A DNA stretch of 64,000 nucleotides, from NCBI RefSeq assembly GCF_004362665.1, contig NZ_SNXR01000012.1, positions 248,001 to 312,000 of the forward strand, written 5' to 3'. Under the pieces are notes generated by a model, which did not search any database, was not told where the DNA came from, and saw only the letters and a program-made list of their open reading frames with translations. Below are positions 8,549-16,456 of the stretch, piece after piece. How positions within the stretch are numbered: position 1 is the stretch's first letter; each line of letters begins with the position of its first letter. The translations under genes and the position numbers were made by a program. The stretch comes from Flavobacterium dankookense (GTDB lineage Bacteria > Bacteroidota > Bacteroidia > Flavobacteriales > Flavobacteriaceae).

Positions 8549-9553
8549 TTAAGGTACTTCAATTTCATTCACGATTTTGTTTATGATATCAACCGAAGTA
8601 ATGTTTTCGGCTTCAGCTTCATAAGTAATCCCGATTCTGTGACGTAATACATCATGTACAACGGCGCGAACATCTTCTGGAATTACATAACCACGACGTT
8701 TGATAAATGCATAACATTTTGCAGCAGTTGCTAAATTGATACTTCCACGAGGAGATGAACCAAAACTGATTAACGGTTTTAGCGATTCTAATTTATATTT
8801 TTCTGGGAAACGCGTTGCGAAAATGATGTCCAAAATATATTTTTCAATTTTTTCGTCCATATAAACTTCGCGAACCGCTTCTTGCGCACGAAGAATTTGG
8901 TCAACTGAAACGACTTGGTTCACTTTTTCATAAGAACCTTTTAAATTTTGACGAATAACCAAGCGTTCTTCATCCATTTTTGGATATTCGATTACGGTTT
9001 TTAGCATAAAACGATCGACTTGTGCTTCAGGCAAAGGATAAGTTCCTTCTTGCTCGATTGGATTTTGAGTTGCTAAAACTAAAAAAGGTTTGTCTAGTTT
9101 AAAAGTGGTATCACCAATAGTTACTTGTTTTTCCTGCATGGCTTCAAGCAAAGCAGATTGTACTTTGGCTGGCGCACGATTAATCTCATCAGCAAGAACG
9201 AAATTGGCAAAAATTGGTCCTTTTTTTATAGAAAATTCGTTAGCCTTAATGTTATAAATCATTGTTCCAACAACATCAGCCGGAAGTAAATCAGGTGTAA
9301 ACTGAATACGACTAAAGCTTCCATTGATGGCTTGAGAAAGTGTGTTTATTGCTAATGTTTTTGCTAAACCAGGAACGCCTTCAAGAAGTATGTGACCTTG
9401 ACCCAAAAGTCCAATCAGTAATCGTTCCACCATGTGCTTTTGACCCACAATAACTTTGTTCATTTCCATCGTTAGTAAATCGATGAAAGCACTTTCTCTC
9501 TCAATTTTTTCATTGATTGCTCTAATGTCTAAAGCGGCAACATTTTCTTCCAT
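8549..9553 (-). CDS. moxR: MoxR-family AAA+ ATPase
   Basis: 334 aa. Walker A is GVPGLAKT at residues 59-66, Walker B is FVLADEINRAP, sensor 1 is ATQNPIEQEGTYPLPEAQ, followed by QVDRFMLK. The length equals the family norm for the MoxR proper subfamily. MoxR ATPases are chaperone-like and act on VWA-domain partners, here BatA/BatB and DUF58. It is the first gene of the operon, so the promoter must lie in 9554-9801; I found no perfect TAnnTTTG box there. Confidence 0.96.
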   Translation of the reverse strand: MEENVAALDIRAINEKIERESAFIDLLTMEMNKVIVGQKHMVERLLIGLLGQGHILLEGVPGLAKTLAINTLSQAINGSFSRIQFTPDLLPADVVGTMIYNIKANEFSIKKGPIFANFVLADEINRAPAKVQSALLEAMQEKQVTIGDTTFKLDKPFLVLATQNPIEQEGTYPLPEAQVDRFMLKTVIEYPKMDEERLVIRQNLKGSYEKVNQVVSVDQILRAQEAVREVYMDEKIEKYILDIIFATRFPEKYKLESLKPLISFGSSPRGSINLATAAKCYAFIKRRGYVIPEDVRAVVHDVLRHRIGITYEAEAENITSVDIINKIVNEIEVP

Positions 9554-9801
9554 AAATTCTATTTTTATAACTTATATAGGTTCAAAAAATTTAACATTTC
9601 AAAAGTGACAATTAATTCACAAGTTGGATGTTAATAATGCGTTAAAACTTTATAAAACATGCCAATTTTAAGGACGAATTATGATTTTCTTTTCATAATT
9701 TTAAGACCTCTAACTAGATTGTAAAATTTGGTTGCCAAAATAGTAAAATTTTCAAAAATCAAACACAATCTTTTTATAATTTAAAAAACCAAAAAAAAAA
9801 C

Positions 9802-10668
9802 ATGAAAACACAACTTTCACCTATAATAGCAGGAACAATGAATTGGGGAATTTGGGATAAAAAATTATCCACTCAAGAGATGGTTCATTTGATGAATATT
9901 TTTATCGAAAATAAAATTTCAACTTTTGATCATGCTGATATTTATGGTGGTTATACAACCGAAGCTGAATTTGGAAAAGCTTTTGCAGAAGGTAAAATTT
10001 CTCGTGAAAAAATACAGTTAATTTCAAAATGCGGAATTCAACTTACGCATGGAAGAAATAATACAATTAAGCATTATGACTATTCTAAAGATTACATTAT
10101 TTGGTCAGTTGAAAATTCATTAAAAAATCTTCAAACGGATTATTTGGACATCTTGCTTTTACACCGTCCAAGTCCGCTGATGATTGCCGATGAAATTGCT
10201 GAAGCGGTTGAGAAACTAAAATCAGAGGGAAAAATTATTGATTTTGGTTTGTCTAATTTTACTTCATCACAAACAGAATTGATTCGCCAAAAAACGGAAG
10301 TAAATTATAACCAAATTCAATTTTCGGCAACGCATCATGAAGCAATGCTCGACGGAAGTTTAGATTATATGCAACTTCACAAAATTCAACCGATGAGTTG
10401 GAATCCACTTGGAACTGTTTTTAGAGAAGATACAGAGCAAACGCGACGATTGAAAAAGATTTTGGCTGAATTGGTTGAAAAATATGGCGTTGGTTCGGAT
10501 ACCATTTTACTAGCATGGATTTTACAACATCCAGCAAAAATTTTGCCTGTTGCAGGAACTGTTAACATAGCCAGAATTCAACAATTCATAAAAGCCGTGG
10601 AATTAAAGATGGATAAATTAGATTGGTTTGCCCTTTGGACAGAAAGCATGGGGAATGAAGTAGCTTAA
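9802..10668 (+). CDS. aldo/keto reductase
   Basis: 288 aa, single-domain TIM-barrel oxidoreductase. The family tetrad can be read: Asp43 and Tyr48 (FDHADIYGG), Lys76 (LISKCG) and His121 (LLLHRPSPLM). NADPH-binding features (SNFTSSQ, PVAGTVNIARIQ) are present. It most resembles the YdhF-type group, which reduces small carbonyls; the substrate is unknown. It is a single gene, starting after a poly-A stretch and followed by the word-repeat spacer. Confidence 0.92.
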   Translation: MKTQLSPIIAGTMNWGIWDKKLSTQEMVHLMNIFIENKISTFDHADIYGGYTTEAEFGKAFAEGKISREKIQLISKCGIQLTHGRNNTIKHYDYSKDYIIWSVENSLKNLQTDYLDILLLHRPSPLMIADEIAEAVEKLKSEGKIIDFGLSNFTSSQTELIRQKTEVNYNQIQFSATHHEAMLDGSLDYMQLHKIQPMSWNPLGTVFREDTEQTRRLKKILAELVEKYGVGSDTILLAWILQHPAKILPVAGTVNIARIQQFIKAVELKMDKLDWFALWTESMGNEVA

Positions 10669-10670
10669 TT

Positions 10671-10735
10671 TAGTATTCAGTGTTCAGTAATTAGTTGGCA
10701 GTAACTGAACACTAAAGACTGAACACTGAACACTC
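10671..10735. repeat. ACTGAACACT / CAGTGTTCAGT word-repeat spacer
   Basis: The gap between the reductase and the next gene consists of forward and reverse-complement copies of the ACTGAACACT word: TTCAGTGTTCAGTAA, then ACTGAACACTAAAGACTGAA. It can fold into a weak hairpin. Confidence 0.65.
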
Positions 10736-10740
10736 AAAAT

Positions 10741-11892
10741 ATGATCAACAAACGTCTTCTTATCAAAAATCTCCTTGCTCACAATGATGAGAGTACTTTT
10801 TATGATAAAAAACGCCAGTTGAATTTGCATACCAAAGAAGGAAAGGCCAAGTTTTTAAAACACATTTGCGCATTGTCCAATTCAAATCCTTCTAATAATT
10901 CCTATATTGTTGTTGGCGTTGAAGATGAAAATAACGAAATAACGGGCGATGATTTTTTTGACGACAGTCGCATTCAAAACCTTGTGAATGCTTTTTTAGA
11001 AAATCCGCCTAAGATTTTATATGAAAATATACCTTTTCCCAATTTACCAAAAGATAAAGTAGTTGGATTAGTGACGATTAAACCAAAGCACAAGGTTTCT
11101 TTTTTTAAAAAAAATATTCATACCATTTTAGCCAATACTGTTTTTGTTCGTAGAGGAAGCAATTCTATTCCAACGGACGAAAAAATACCTTATACCAAAC
11201 AAAATATTGAAACGATTATCAGTATAGAAAATAATTCTAGAAACAGTATTGCTCATACGCTTGATGGTGTGATGAATTTTATGGTGGAAAGACATGGTGA
11301 TATGCTCTCGCAGTATAAAGTTTTCAAAGAATTATTTGTAATTTGTTGGGCTGGAAAACCAAAAAAAATCAGGGATACAACTTATTTGTCACGTGTTGAT
11401 ATTGAGTTAATTAACGAACAAATCAAATTGTTTTATTCAACACTTGATGTAGTTACTATTTCATTTGATGACGAAAGTTTTACTATAATTGAACACGTTC
11501 TGCTCGGTTTGAATGATAAAACGAGTTATTATCCTTTAGAAAAAGTAACGATTCGGTTTTTTGACAATGGTTATTATAAAATGGAAACTCAAATGCTTTT
11601 TGAGCCGCCAAAATACAATACTAAAATGTTGCATCACATTTATAATGCTAATTTGGCAGTTTTGACTAAATTTCAAAAAGGAATTTCAATTTCTGAGCGC
11701 GAAGAAAATGACTTAGAAAATTTTCCTTATACATTAATGATTTGTTATCTCAACGGTTTTAATGATGCTAAACAAAAATTGATAGAAGCTAAACCTTTTT
11801 TGAAAGCCAGTAAAAACCAATTAGTATATTTAAACTTTAAAGAAGCGATGCGAATTTTACGAAAAATGAAATACAATAAAAATAATGAGTAG
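10741..11892 (+). CDS. AlbA_2 (Schlafen-type) putative nucleic-acid/ATP-binding protein
   Basis: 383 aa, cytoplasmic. The N-terminal 150 residues carry the AlbA_2 pattern: FYDKKRQLNL, ALSNSNPSNNSYIVVGVEDENNEITG, VFVRRGSNSIPT. The C-terminal 230 residues are a conserved but unnamed domain rich in aromatic and acidic residues. AlbA_2 proteins are often annotated as ATP-binding or transcriptional regulators; the biochemical activity is not established. The last 8 bp overlap the phosphatase gene at 11885, so the pair is translationally coupled. Confidence 0.82.
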   Translation: MINKRLLIKNLLAHNDESTFYDKKRQLNLHTKEGKAKFLKHICALSNSNPSNNSYIVVGVEDENNEITGDDFFDDSRIQNLVNAFLENPPKILYENIPFPNLPKDKVVGLVTIKPKHKVSFFKKNIHTILANTVFVRRGSNSIPTDEKIPYTKQNIETIISIENNSRNSIAHTLDGVMNFMVERHGDMLSQYKVFKELFVICWAGKPKKIRDTTYLSRVDIELINEQIKLFYSTLDVVTISFDDESFTIIEHVLLGLNDKTSYYPLEKVTIRFFDNGYYKMETQMLFEPPKYNTKMLHHIYNANLAVLTKFQKGISISEREENDLENFPYTLMICYLNGFNDAKQKLIEAKPFLKASKNQLVYLNFKEAMRILRKMKYNKNNE

Positions 11893-12613
11893 AATATTAG
11901 TAATTGGTGATATTCATGGAGGTTTGCGCGCTTTGCACCAAATTTTTGAAAGAGCAAAAGTAACTTTAGACGACACGTTAATTTTTCTTGGCGATTATGT
12001 TGATGGTTGGAGCGAATCGCCACAAGTAATAGATTTTTTAATCGATTTAGGACAGAAACAAAATTGTATTTTCATTCGTGGAAATCATGATGAATTGTTA
12101 CTGGAATGGTTAAACGAAAGTAAAGACAATCTCCAATGGTATCAACATGGTGGAGAATCAACGGTTTTGGCTTATGAAAAAGTAACTTATGAAACCAAAC
12201 AAAAACACATCGAATTTCTCAAGAATTTACAAAATTATTATCTCGATAATGAAAATAGATTGTTTGTTCATGCTGGTTTTACTAATATGAATGGGATTAA
12301 TTTTGAACACTTTCCAAAGCTTTTTTACTGGGATAGAACTCTTTGGGAAACTGCGTTGGCACTAGACGATAGAATTCAAAAAACAAGTGAGTTTTACCCA
12401 AAACGATTGACGTTGTATAAAGAAATTTATATTGGTCACACACCAGTTTCGAGAATAAACGAAACAATACCAATCCAAAAAGCAACTATATGGAACGTGG
12501 ATACAGGTGCTGCTTTCAAAGGTCCATTAACCATTATGGATGTAAATACTAAAGAATTTTGGCAAAGTGAAAATCTTAATGAATTGTATTTTAACGAAAA
12601 AGGAAGAAATTAA
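11885..12613 (+). CDS. PPP-family metallophosphoesterase
   Basis: 242 aa. All metal-binding motifs of the PPP serine/threonine phosphatase/ApaH superfamily are present: GDIHG (8-12), GDYVDG (36-41), RGNHD (65-69), HAGF, GHTPV and a final NVDTGAAFKGPL. The size fits bacterial PrpA/PrpB-type phosphatases. It could dephosphorylate proteins or hydrolyse dinucleoside polyphosphates; the sequence does not decide. It is coupled to the AlbA_2-type gene by an 8-bp overlap. Confidence 0.93.
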   Translation: MSRILVIGDIHGGLRALHQIFERAKVTLDDTLIFLGDYVDGWSESPQVIDFLIDLGQKQNCIFIRGNHDELLLEWLNESKDNLQWYQHGGESTVLAYEKVTYETKQKHIEFLKNLQNYYLDNENRLFVHAGFTNMNGINFEHFPKLFYWDRTLWETALALDDRIQKTSEFYPKRLTLYKEIYIGHTPVSRINETIPIQKATIWNVDTGAAFKGPLTIMDVNTKEFWQSENLNELYFNEKGRN

Positions 12614-12624
12614 TTATAAACAAT

Positions 12625-12632
12625 TACTTTTG
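12625..12632 (+). promoter_or_regulatory. candidate -7 box (TACTTTTG) for the outer-membrane protein gene
   Basis: TACTTTTG matches TAnnTTTG, with ATG 23 nt downstream. No well-spaced -33 TTG was seen. Confidence 0.5.
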
Positions 12633-12654
12633 TAAAATAATAAATAGTTTAAAT

Positions 12655-13149
12655 ATGAAAAAAATATTCACAGTTATTGCAGTACTTTCAGTTGCTTTTG
12701 CAAGCGCTCAAGCATTCAAAGGAAAAGGAGATTTGAAAGGTCAAGTAGGTCTAACGCTTCAAGATGGCGGAACAGGAATTGGAATTTCAACCGATTTTGG
12801 AATGGGTGAAAACATGTCATTTGGAATTGTTGCTGGTTATATGCTAAATGCAAATGAAGTAGCTGGCGTAAAAACAAGATTTGAAGACAGAGCCGATTTA
12901 AGAGTTCGTTTTAATGCAAACATTGGTAATGTTTTAAAGCTAGATGAAAATATGGATGTTTATCCAGGATTAAATTTAGGATTGAGAAATTTTGGAGGAC
13001 ATCTGGGTTTTAGATACTTCTTTACGGATGGTTTTGGAATGTTTGCCGAAGCAAATACACCATTGGCTCGATATGATACAGATGTAAATGGATATGAGAA
13101 TTATAATAATCAGTTTGTCTTCACTATCGGAGCTTCTTTTAATTTATAA
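12655..13149 (+). CDS. small outer-membrane beta-barrel protein
   Basis: 164 aa. A signal peptide (MKKIFTVIAVLSVAFASAQ) is followed by alternating amphipathic strands (VGLTLQDGGTGIGISTDFGM, MSFGIVAGYMLN, LGLRNFGGHLGFRYFF). It ends QFVFTIGASFNL, with an aromatic residue near the C-terminus as in OmpA-like barrels. Eight strands are plausible. There are no other domains. It is probably monocistronic, with its own -7 box at 12625. Confidence 0.85.
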   Translation: MKKIFTVIAVLSVAFASAQAFKGKGDLKGQVGLTLQDGGTGIGISTDFGMGENMSFGIVAGYMLNANEVAGVKTRFEDRADLRVRFNANIGNVLKLDENMDVYPGLNLGLRNFGGHLGFRYFFTDGFGMFAEANTPLARYDTDVNGYENYNNQFVFTIGASFNL

Positions 13150-13162
13150 TTCAGAAAAATAA

Positions 13163-13738
13163 ATGAGCATAGTTACCGAAAAAAGATTAAAAGACAGAAG
13201 CGGTTCAAAGTGTGAAATTAGTGGAAGCGATGAAAATTTAGTTGTCTATTTAGTTGAACCAAAAACCGAAGAAACTCCCGAAAACTGCATTTTAATCACC
13301 AAAAATTTAAAAGACCAAATTGACAATCCAGAAACAACTAATCCCAATGATTGGCGAGGTTTAAGCGATAGCATGTGGAATGAAAATCTTCCGGTGCAAA
13401 TTGTTTCTTGGCGAATGCTAGCGCGTTTGAAAAACATCGATTTACTAGAAATGATGTATCTTGATGAAGACGCATTAGAATGGGCAAAAGCAACTGGTGA
13501 AGCCGATGACGACGAAGGAAAAATTATCCACAAAGACTCTAACGGAAATATACTAAAAGATGGCGATTCTGTAGTTTTAATTAAAGATTTAGATGTAAAA
13601 GGCGCAACATTTACGGCAAAACGCGGAGCAGCCGTTCACAATATAAAACTAGTTTGGGATGATGCGAACCTTATCGAAGGTAGAGTCGAAAACCAAAGTA
13701 TTTTTATTTTAACACAATACGTAAAGAAGACGAAGTAA
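13163..13738 (+). CDS. phnA: PhnA-domain protein (YjdM-like)
   Basis: 191 aa. The C-terminal 60 residues carry the PhnA signature (DSNGNILKDGDSVVLIKDLDVKGATFTAKRGAAVHNIKLV). The first 130 residues are an extension with one Cys (GSKCEIS) in place of the usual zinc ribbon. Despite the name, a role in phosphonate breakdown is not established for this family. The last 50 codons (from 13587) are duplicated at 15153-15304, downstream of the next gene. Confidence 0.9.
   Translation: MSIVTEKRLKDRSGSKCEISGSDENLVVYLVEPKTEETPENCILITKNLKDQIDNPETTNPNDWRGLSDSMWNENLPVQIVSWRMLARLKNIDLLEMMYLDEDALEWAKATGEADDDEGKIIHKDSNGNILKDGDSVVLIKDLDVKGATFTAKRGAAVHNIKLVWDDANLIEGRVENQSIFILTQYVKKTK
13587..13738 (+). repeat. 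phnA 3' end, copy 1 of a 152-bp direct repeat
   Basis: This copy is the functional phnA 3' end. It aligns without gaps to 15153-15304 (offset 1566), with 12 mismatches that I counted by eye. Both copies end at the stop codon. Confidence 0.95.
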
Positions 13739-13750
13739 AATTCAAGAAAA

Positions 13751-15151
13751 ATGAAAAAAATTATATTCATACTATTATTTATGTCAGTACAGCTGTCCAG
13801 TGCTGTAGAATTATTTTCATATAAGTTAAATGAAAATGAGAAATTAGAGGGTAATTTTTCACTAGTAGTAAATGATAAAGAGACTTGTCATTTTTTATTT
13901 ATCAAAAACACAGAGTCAAAAAAATATATTGTTAAGTCTTGCATACTATCATCAGAAAGAAAAATAAAACAACTTGATGATTTAGTTCTAGAAGTTGAGC
14001 CAAATTTTTATACAAGTCATACAAATGGAGATGTGCTAACAGTCTCTAGTTATGACGAAAAAAAGGAAATGTTGACGGTTATTGATTTCAATATGGCTAC
14101 TGGAAAGAGTAATTTTCAAAATCTAAATAATTTTAAACCAGACTTATATTTTAATCAAAACAATAGATCTATTCTTGTAAATCTTGGTAAAAATGATGTT
14201 TATGTACAAGTAATTACAAATACAAAATCTACTGAAAAAAAAGTTTTTAACATACCAGAATCAATAATTAAAGATTACAAAAACATTAAGAATGGAAGGT
14301 ATCCTATTGAAGGAATTAACCAAAGTGAGTTTGTAAAAAATGGTTCAATTAATAAATCCAGAGCCTATTTAGGTGCTGATAATTTATATTTTACAACATC
14401 CAAAGATGATTCTCAAACAGGAGTTTTAAAATTTGATTTAAATACTGACGTAGTTAAAAGTCAATCTATTGATTACAACTTCAATTCACCTTATATTGAT
14501 AGAAATACATTTATCTTCGATGAAAAACTGTATGTATCTTCTCTTTCAGCTAATGATGTAGTTATAAAATCTTTTAATCTTTTAAATAATTCTGAAAATG
14601 GAAAATTATCAGTAATGAATGATTTATCCAACATAGTTGATAATACTGTAGTTCAGGATTATTTTTCTCAAACTAAACTAGCAAATTTAAAAACTACCAT
14701 TACAGTAAATAAGACAATAGACAATTTGTATAAAATAAGAATTGATCGTGTAAATAAATTTGCATACATGTATAATTACAATTGGTGGTGGCAACATCAA
14801 TTTATGAGGATGCAAATGCAAATGATGCAAATGAACCAAATTAGAAGCTTGTCAATGCCTGGAGGTTTTGGTCCAAGTGCTGCTGATTTTGATGATGATC
14901 TAATAATGATTTCAAGCAAAGCAAAAGAATACAATTACTTCGAGTTTGTTGTTGATGCCAATTTTATTCCACAAAAAAATTCGACTTCTGAAACAAAATA
15001 TAAAAATTTTGAGATTGACGAGTTAATTAAAGAATTTGAAAATAATTCAAGTATTAAAAAATTTGCACCTGCATTTTTGAAAGATGAAATGAGATACATC
15101 TATCAAAATAATAAAACAAAAGAAATCATAATAGATTTTAAGAAAATTTAA
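13751..15151 (+). CDS. secreted protein of unknown function inserted between phnA repeats
   Basis: 466 aa with a signal peptide (MKKIIFILLFMSVQLSSA). The body is rich in short beta segments and Asn/Lys/Asp (VLTVSSYDEKKEMLTVIDFN, LYVSSLSANDVVIKSFNL), suggestive of a propeller-like repeat fold; I recognise no named domain. Near residues 340-375 lies a striking patch: YNWWWQHQFMRMQMQMMQMN followed by a Gly-rich segment. The gene looks more AT-rich than its neighbours. It fills the interval between the two phnA 3' copies: 12 bp after the phnA stop, and its own stop is 1 bp before the second copy. Confidence 0.85.
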   Translation: MKKIIFILLFMSVQLSSAVELFSYKLNENEKLEGNFSLVVNDKETCHFLFIKNTESKKYIVKSCILSSERKIKQLDDLVLEVEPNFYTSHTNGDVLTVSSYDEKKEMLTVIDFNMATGKSNFQNLNNFKPDLYFNQNNRSILVNLGKNDVYVQVITNTKSTEKKVFNIPESIIKDYKNIKNGRYPIEGINQSEFVKNGSINKSRAYLGADNLYFTTSKDDSQTGVLKFDLNTDVVKSQSIDYNFNSPYIDRNTFIFDEKLYVSSLSANDVVIKSFNLLNNSENGKLSVMNDLSNIVDNTVVQDYFSQTKLANLKTTITVNKTIDNLYKIRIDRVNKFAYMYNYNWWWQHQFMRMQMQMMQMNQIRSLSMPGGFGPSAADFDDDLIMISSKAKEYNYFEFVVDANFIPQKNSTSETKYKNFEIDELIKEFENNSSIKKFAPAFLKDEMRYIYQNNKTKEIIIDFKKI

Positions 15152-15152
15152 A

Positions 15153-15304
15153 ATTTAGACGTAAAAGGCGCAACATTTACGTCAAAACACGGAGCAGCCG
15201 TTCACAACATAAAACTAGTTTGGGATGATGCGAACCTTATCGAAGGTAGAGTGGAAAACCAACATATTGTTATTTTAACGCAATACATAAATAAGACAAA
15301 GTAA
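15153..15304 (+). pseudogene. duplicated 3' fragment of phnA, copy 2
   Basis: 152 bp encoding the last 50 residues of a PhnA domain in an uninterrupted frame ending in TAA, with no start codon or 5' part. Five of the 12 differences from copy 1 are silent and seven change residues (A to S, R to H, S to H by two changes, F to V, V to I, K to N). Most of these are mild, so this piece probably came from, or was, a functional phnA allele before it was cut off. Confidence 0.9.
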
Positions 15305-15310
15305 CACTAT

Positions 15311-15396
15311 TTGTCATTCCGAGGAACGAGGAGTCTCATTAAGTTAAGATGTATATTATTTTAGATTATGAGATTCCTCGTTACTCGGAATGACAA
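15311..15396. repeat. REP-like inverted repeat (29-bp arms)
   Basis: The left arm 15311-15339 and right arm 15368-15396 are reverse complements with two mismatches; the core is GTCATTCCGAGGAACGAGG. The loop is 28 nt and AT-rich. This kind of CATTCCGAGGAACGAGG hairpin is, from memory, dispersed in many Bacteroidetes genomes. It is non-coding. Confidence 0.85.
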
Positions 15397-15405
15397 GATG
15401 ACAAA

Positions 15406-15434
15406 TAAAAACCCTGAAATTTTCAGGGTTTTTT
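15406..15434. terminator. bidirectional intrinsic terminator
   Basis: A perfect stem AAAACCCTGAAA / TTTCAGGGTTTT with a 1-nt centre is followed by further T residues. It closes the phnA-side transcription unit. Confidence 0.85.
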
Positions 15435-15453
15435 AACGTTTCGTGGTTTTGCA

Positions 15454-15476
15454 TCAGTTGCGAACTTCGCAACTGA
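15454..15476. repeat. 23-bp palindrome
   Basis: Perfect 11-bp arms (TCAGTTGCGAA / TTCGCAACTGA) surround one base. There is no T-tract. It could be a protein-binding site or part of the neighbouring repeats. Confidence 0.6.
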
Positions 15477-15642
15477 GTATTTTCCACTAAGATAAATTTC
15501 TTGAGGAACGCAAACTTTAATCTACCACAACATTCGCATACCTTACTGAAATAGTGTTTTTAAAAACTATTTTTTAGTTGTTAATTCCTCTATTTATTTA
15601 CAAAGGTTCACATAAATTGATGATAAAAGCATTTACTTGGTT

Positions 15643-15805
15643 GTAAAGACCTGCTAAGTTTACCTTTAATACTAACTTAACAGGTATTAATGGTAAACTT
15701 AGTTAACCTTTAAGGCAAACTCAGCAGGTCTTTAAGGTAAACTTAGTTAACCTTTAAGGTAAACTCCGCAGGTCTTTATGGTTAACTTAGTTAGCCTTTA
15801 AGGTA
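15643..15805. repeat. 44-bp tandem array with an inverted leading copy
   Basis: Units begin at 15692, 15736 and 15780 (GGTAAACTTAGTTAACCTTT, the last one degenerate). Each of the first two carries GCAGGTCTTTA near its end. The stretch 15643-15669 is the reverse complement of the GGTAAACTTAGCAGGTCTTT-type word, so the array can also form a hairpin. There is no unique spacer content, so it is not a CRISPR array. AAGGTATGGTT-like words continue to about 15855. Confidence 0.8.
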
Positions 15806-15893
15806 TGATTATTTTGTATTTAAAGTATGGTTACTTAGTATTAAAGGTATGGTTTTTGGAAAATAAATGTTTTACAAAATACTTTTTGCACAT

Positions 15894-15922
15894 AAAAAAA
15901 ACGCTTCGGTTGAAGCGCTTTT
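15894..15922 (-). terminator. terminator of the minus-strand lipoprotein gene
   Basis: On the minus strand a GAAGC-based stem (AGCGCTTCA / GAAGCG) is followed by a run of T residues, 35 bp after the stop codon of the gene at 15958-16329. Confidence 0.8.
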
Positions 15923-15957
15923 CTATATTCTTTAAAGAAAATTGTAAGGTCAAAAAA

Positions 15958-16329
15958 TTAATTAGCTACTAGAGTTACATTAATTAGCTCAGGAATAACG
16001 TGACATTCATCTCTTGTAATAATTGTCATTTCGGAAGTATAGGTTTGATAACCTTCTTTGGAAACAGTTACAATGTAATTTCCTTGTCGTTCAAACGCGC
16101 CAATAAATATTGGATTGGTTGCATCTACAACTTGTAATGTTTCAGTATAATCGCCATCAGTTGCAACGACAGTTACACCTTCGCTTGTTGGAGTAGTCGA
16201 GTCGCCCAATCGAACTGTAACGTTAAGTGCCGCAACGGCTTCTGTGGTGCAAAAAATGGTTTCGTCATCATCGCAAGTTGTTGCTAGAAGTAAAGGAGCG
16301 CAAAACAGTAAAAGAATAATTTTTTTCAT
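15958..16329 (-). CDS. small lipoprotein with carboxypeptidase-regulatory-like domain
   Basis: About 123 aa from ATG 16329; the longer frame to 16386 crosses the upstream terminator. The lipoprotein signal is MKKIILLLFCAPLLLATTC, with Cys19 followed by DDDE. The rest is one Ig-like beta domain of about 90 residues (ALNVTVRLGDSTTPTSEGVTV, GNYIVTVSKEGYQTY), the pattern of carboxypeptidase-regulatory/PEGA-like domains. The acidic residues after the Cys are typical of exported surface lipoproteins in Bacteroidetes. Function unknown. Confidence 0.8.
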   Translation of the reverse strand: MKKIILLLFCAPLLLATTCDDDETIFCTTEAVAALNVTVRLGDSTTPTSEGVTVVATDGDYTETLQVVDATNPIFIGAFERQGNYIVTVSKEGYQTYTSEMTIITRDECHVIPELINVTLVAN

Positions 16330-16389
16330 TGGTGTTAGGTTTTGTTTAATTGAAGATGTGAAATCTTCAAAATAGTTGCGTAGCAAAAC

Positions 16390-16426
16390 AAAAAGCGTCC
16401 CAAAAATTATTTCCGGAACGCTTTTT
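16390..16426 (-). terminator. terminator after the aldehyde dehydrogenase gene
   Basis: The stem AAAAAGCGT / ACGCTTTTT, with a loop of about 15 nt, lies 31 bp after the stop of the minus-strand dehydrogenase gene. Confidence 0.8.
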
Positions 16427-16456
16427 CTATTTTGTTTGTTCTTTTCTCTTCAAAAA

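Larger units (their letters stand above)
15305..15957. other. 650-bp repeat-rich intergenic region
   Basis: No ORF with coding character is seen. The region holds, in order, a 29-bp imperfect inverted repeat, a strong bidirectional terminator, a 23-bp palindrome, a 44-bp-period tandem array preceded by an inverted copy, and the terminator of the minus-strand lipoprotein gene. Each is listed separately. Confidence 0.85.

Noticed and set aside
10741..12613. AlbA_2 protein plus phosphatase as a phage-defence system
   Set aside because: No island markers, integrase or other defence genes are nearby, and neither protein has a recognised effector domain; kept only as a pair worth a look.
13163..13738. 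phnA as evidence of phosphonate catabolism
   Set aside because: No phn C-P lyase or phosphonatase genes are present, and the PhnA family is not firmly linked to phosphonates.
13739..15304. Transposon or IS between the phnA copies
   Set aside because: No transposase and no terminal inverted repeats; the flanking repeats are coding phnA sequence, far longer than a target-site duplication.
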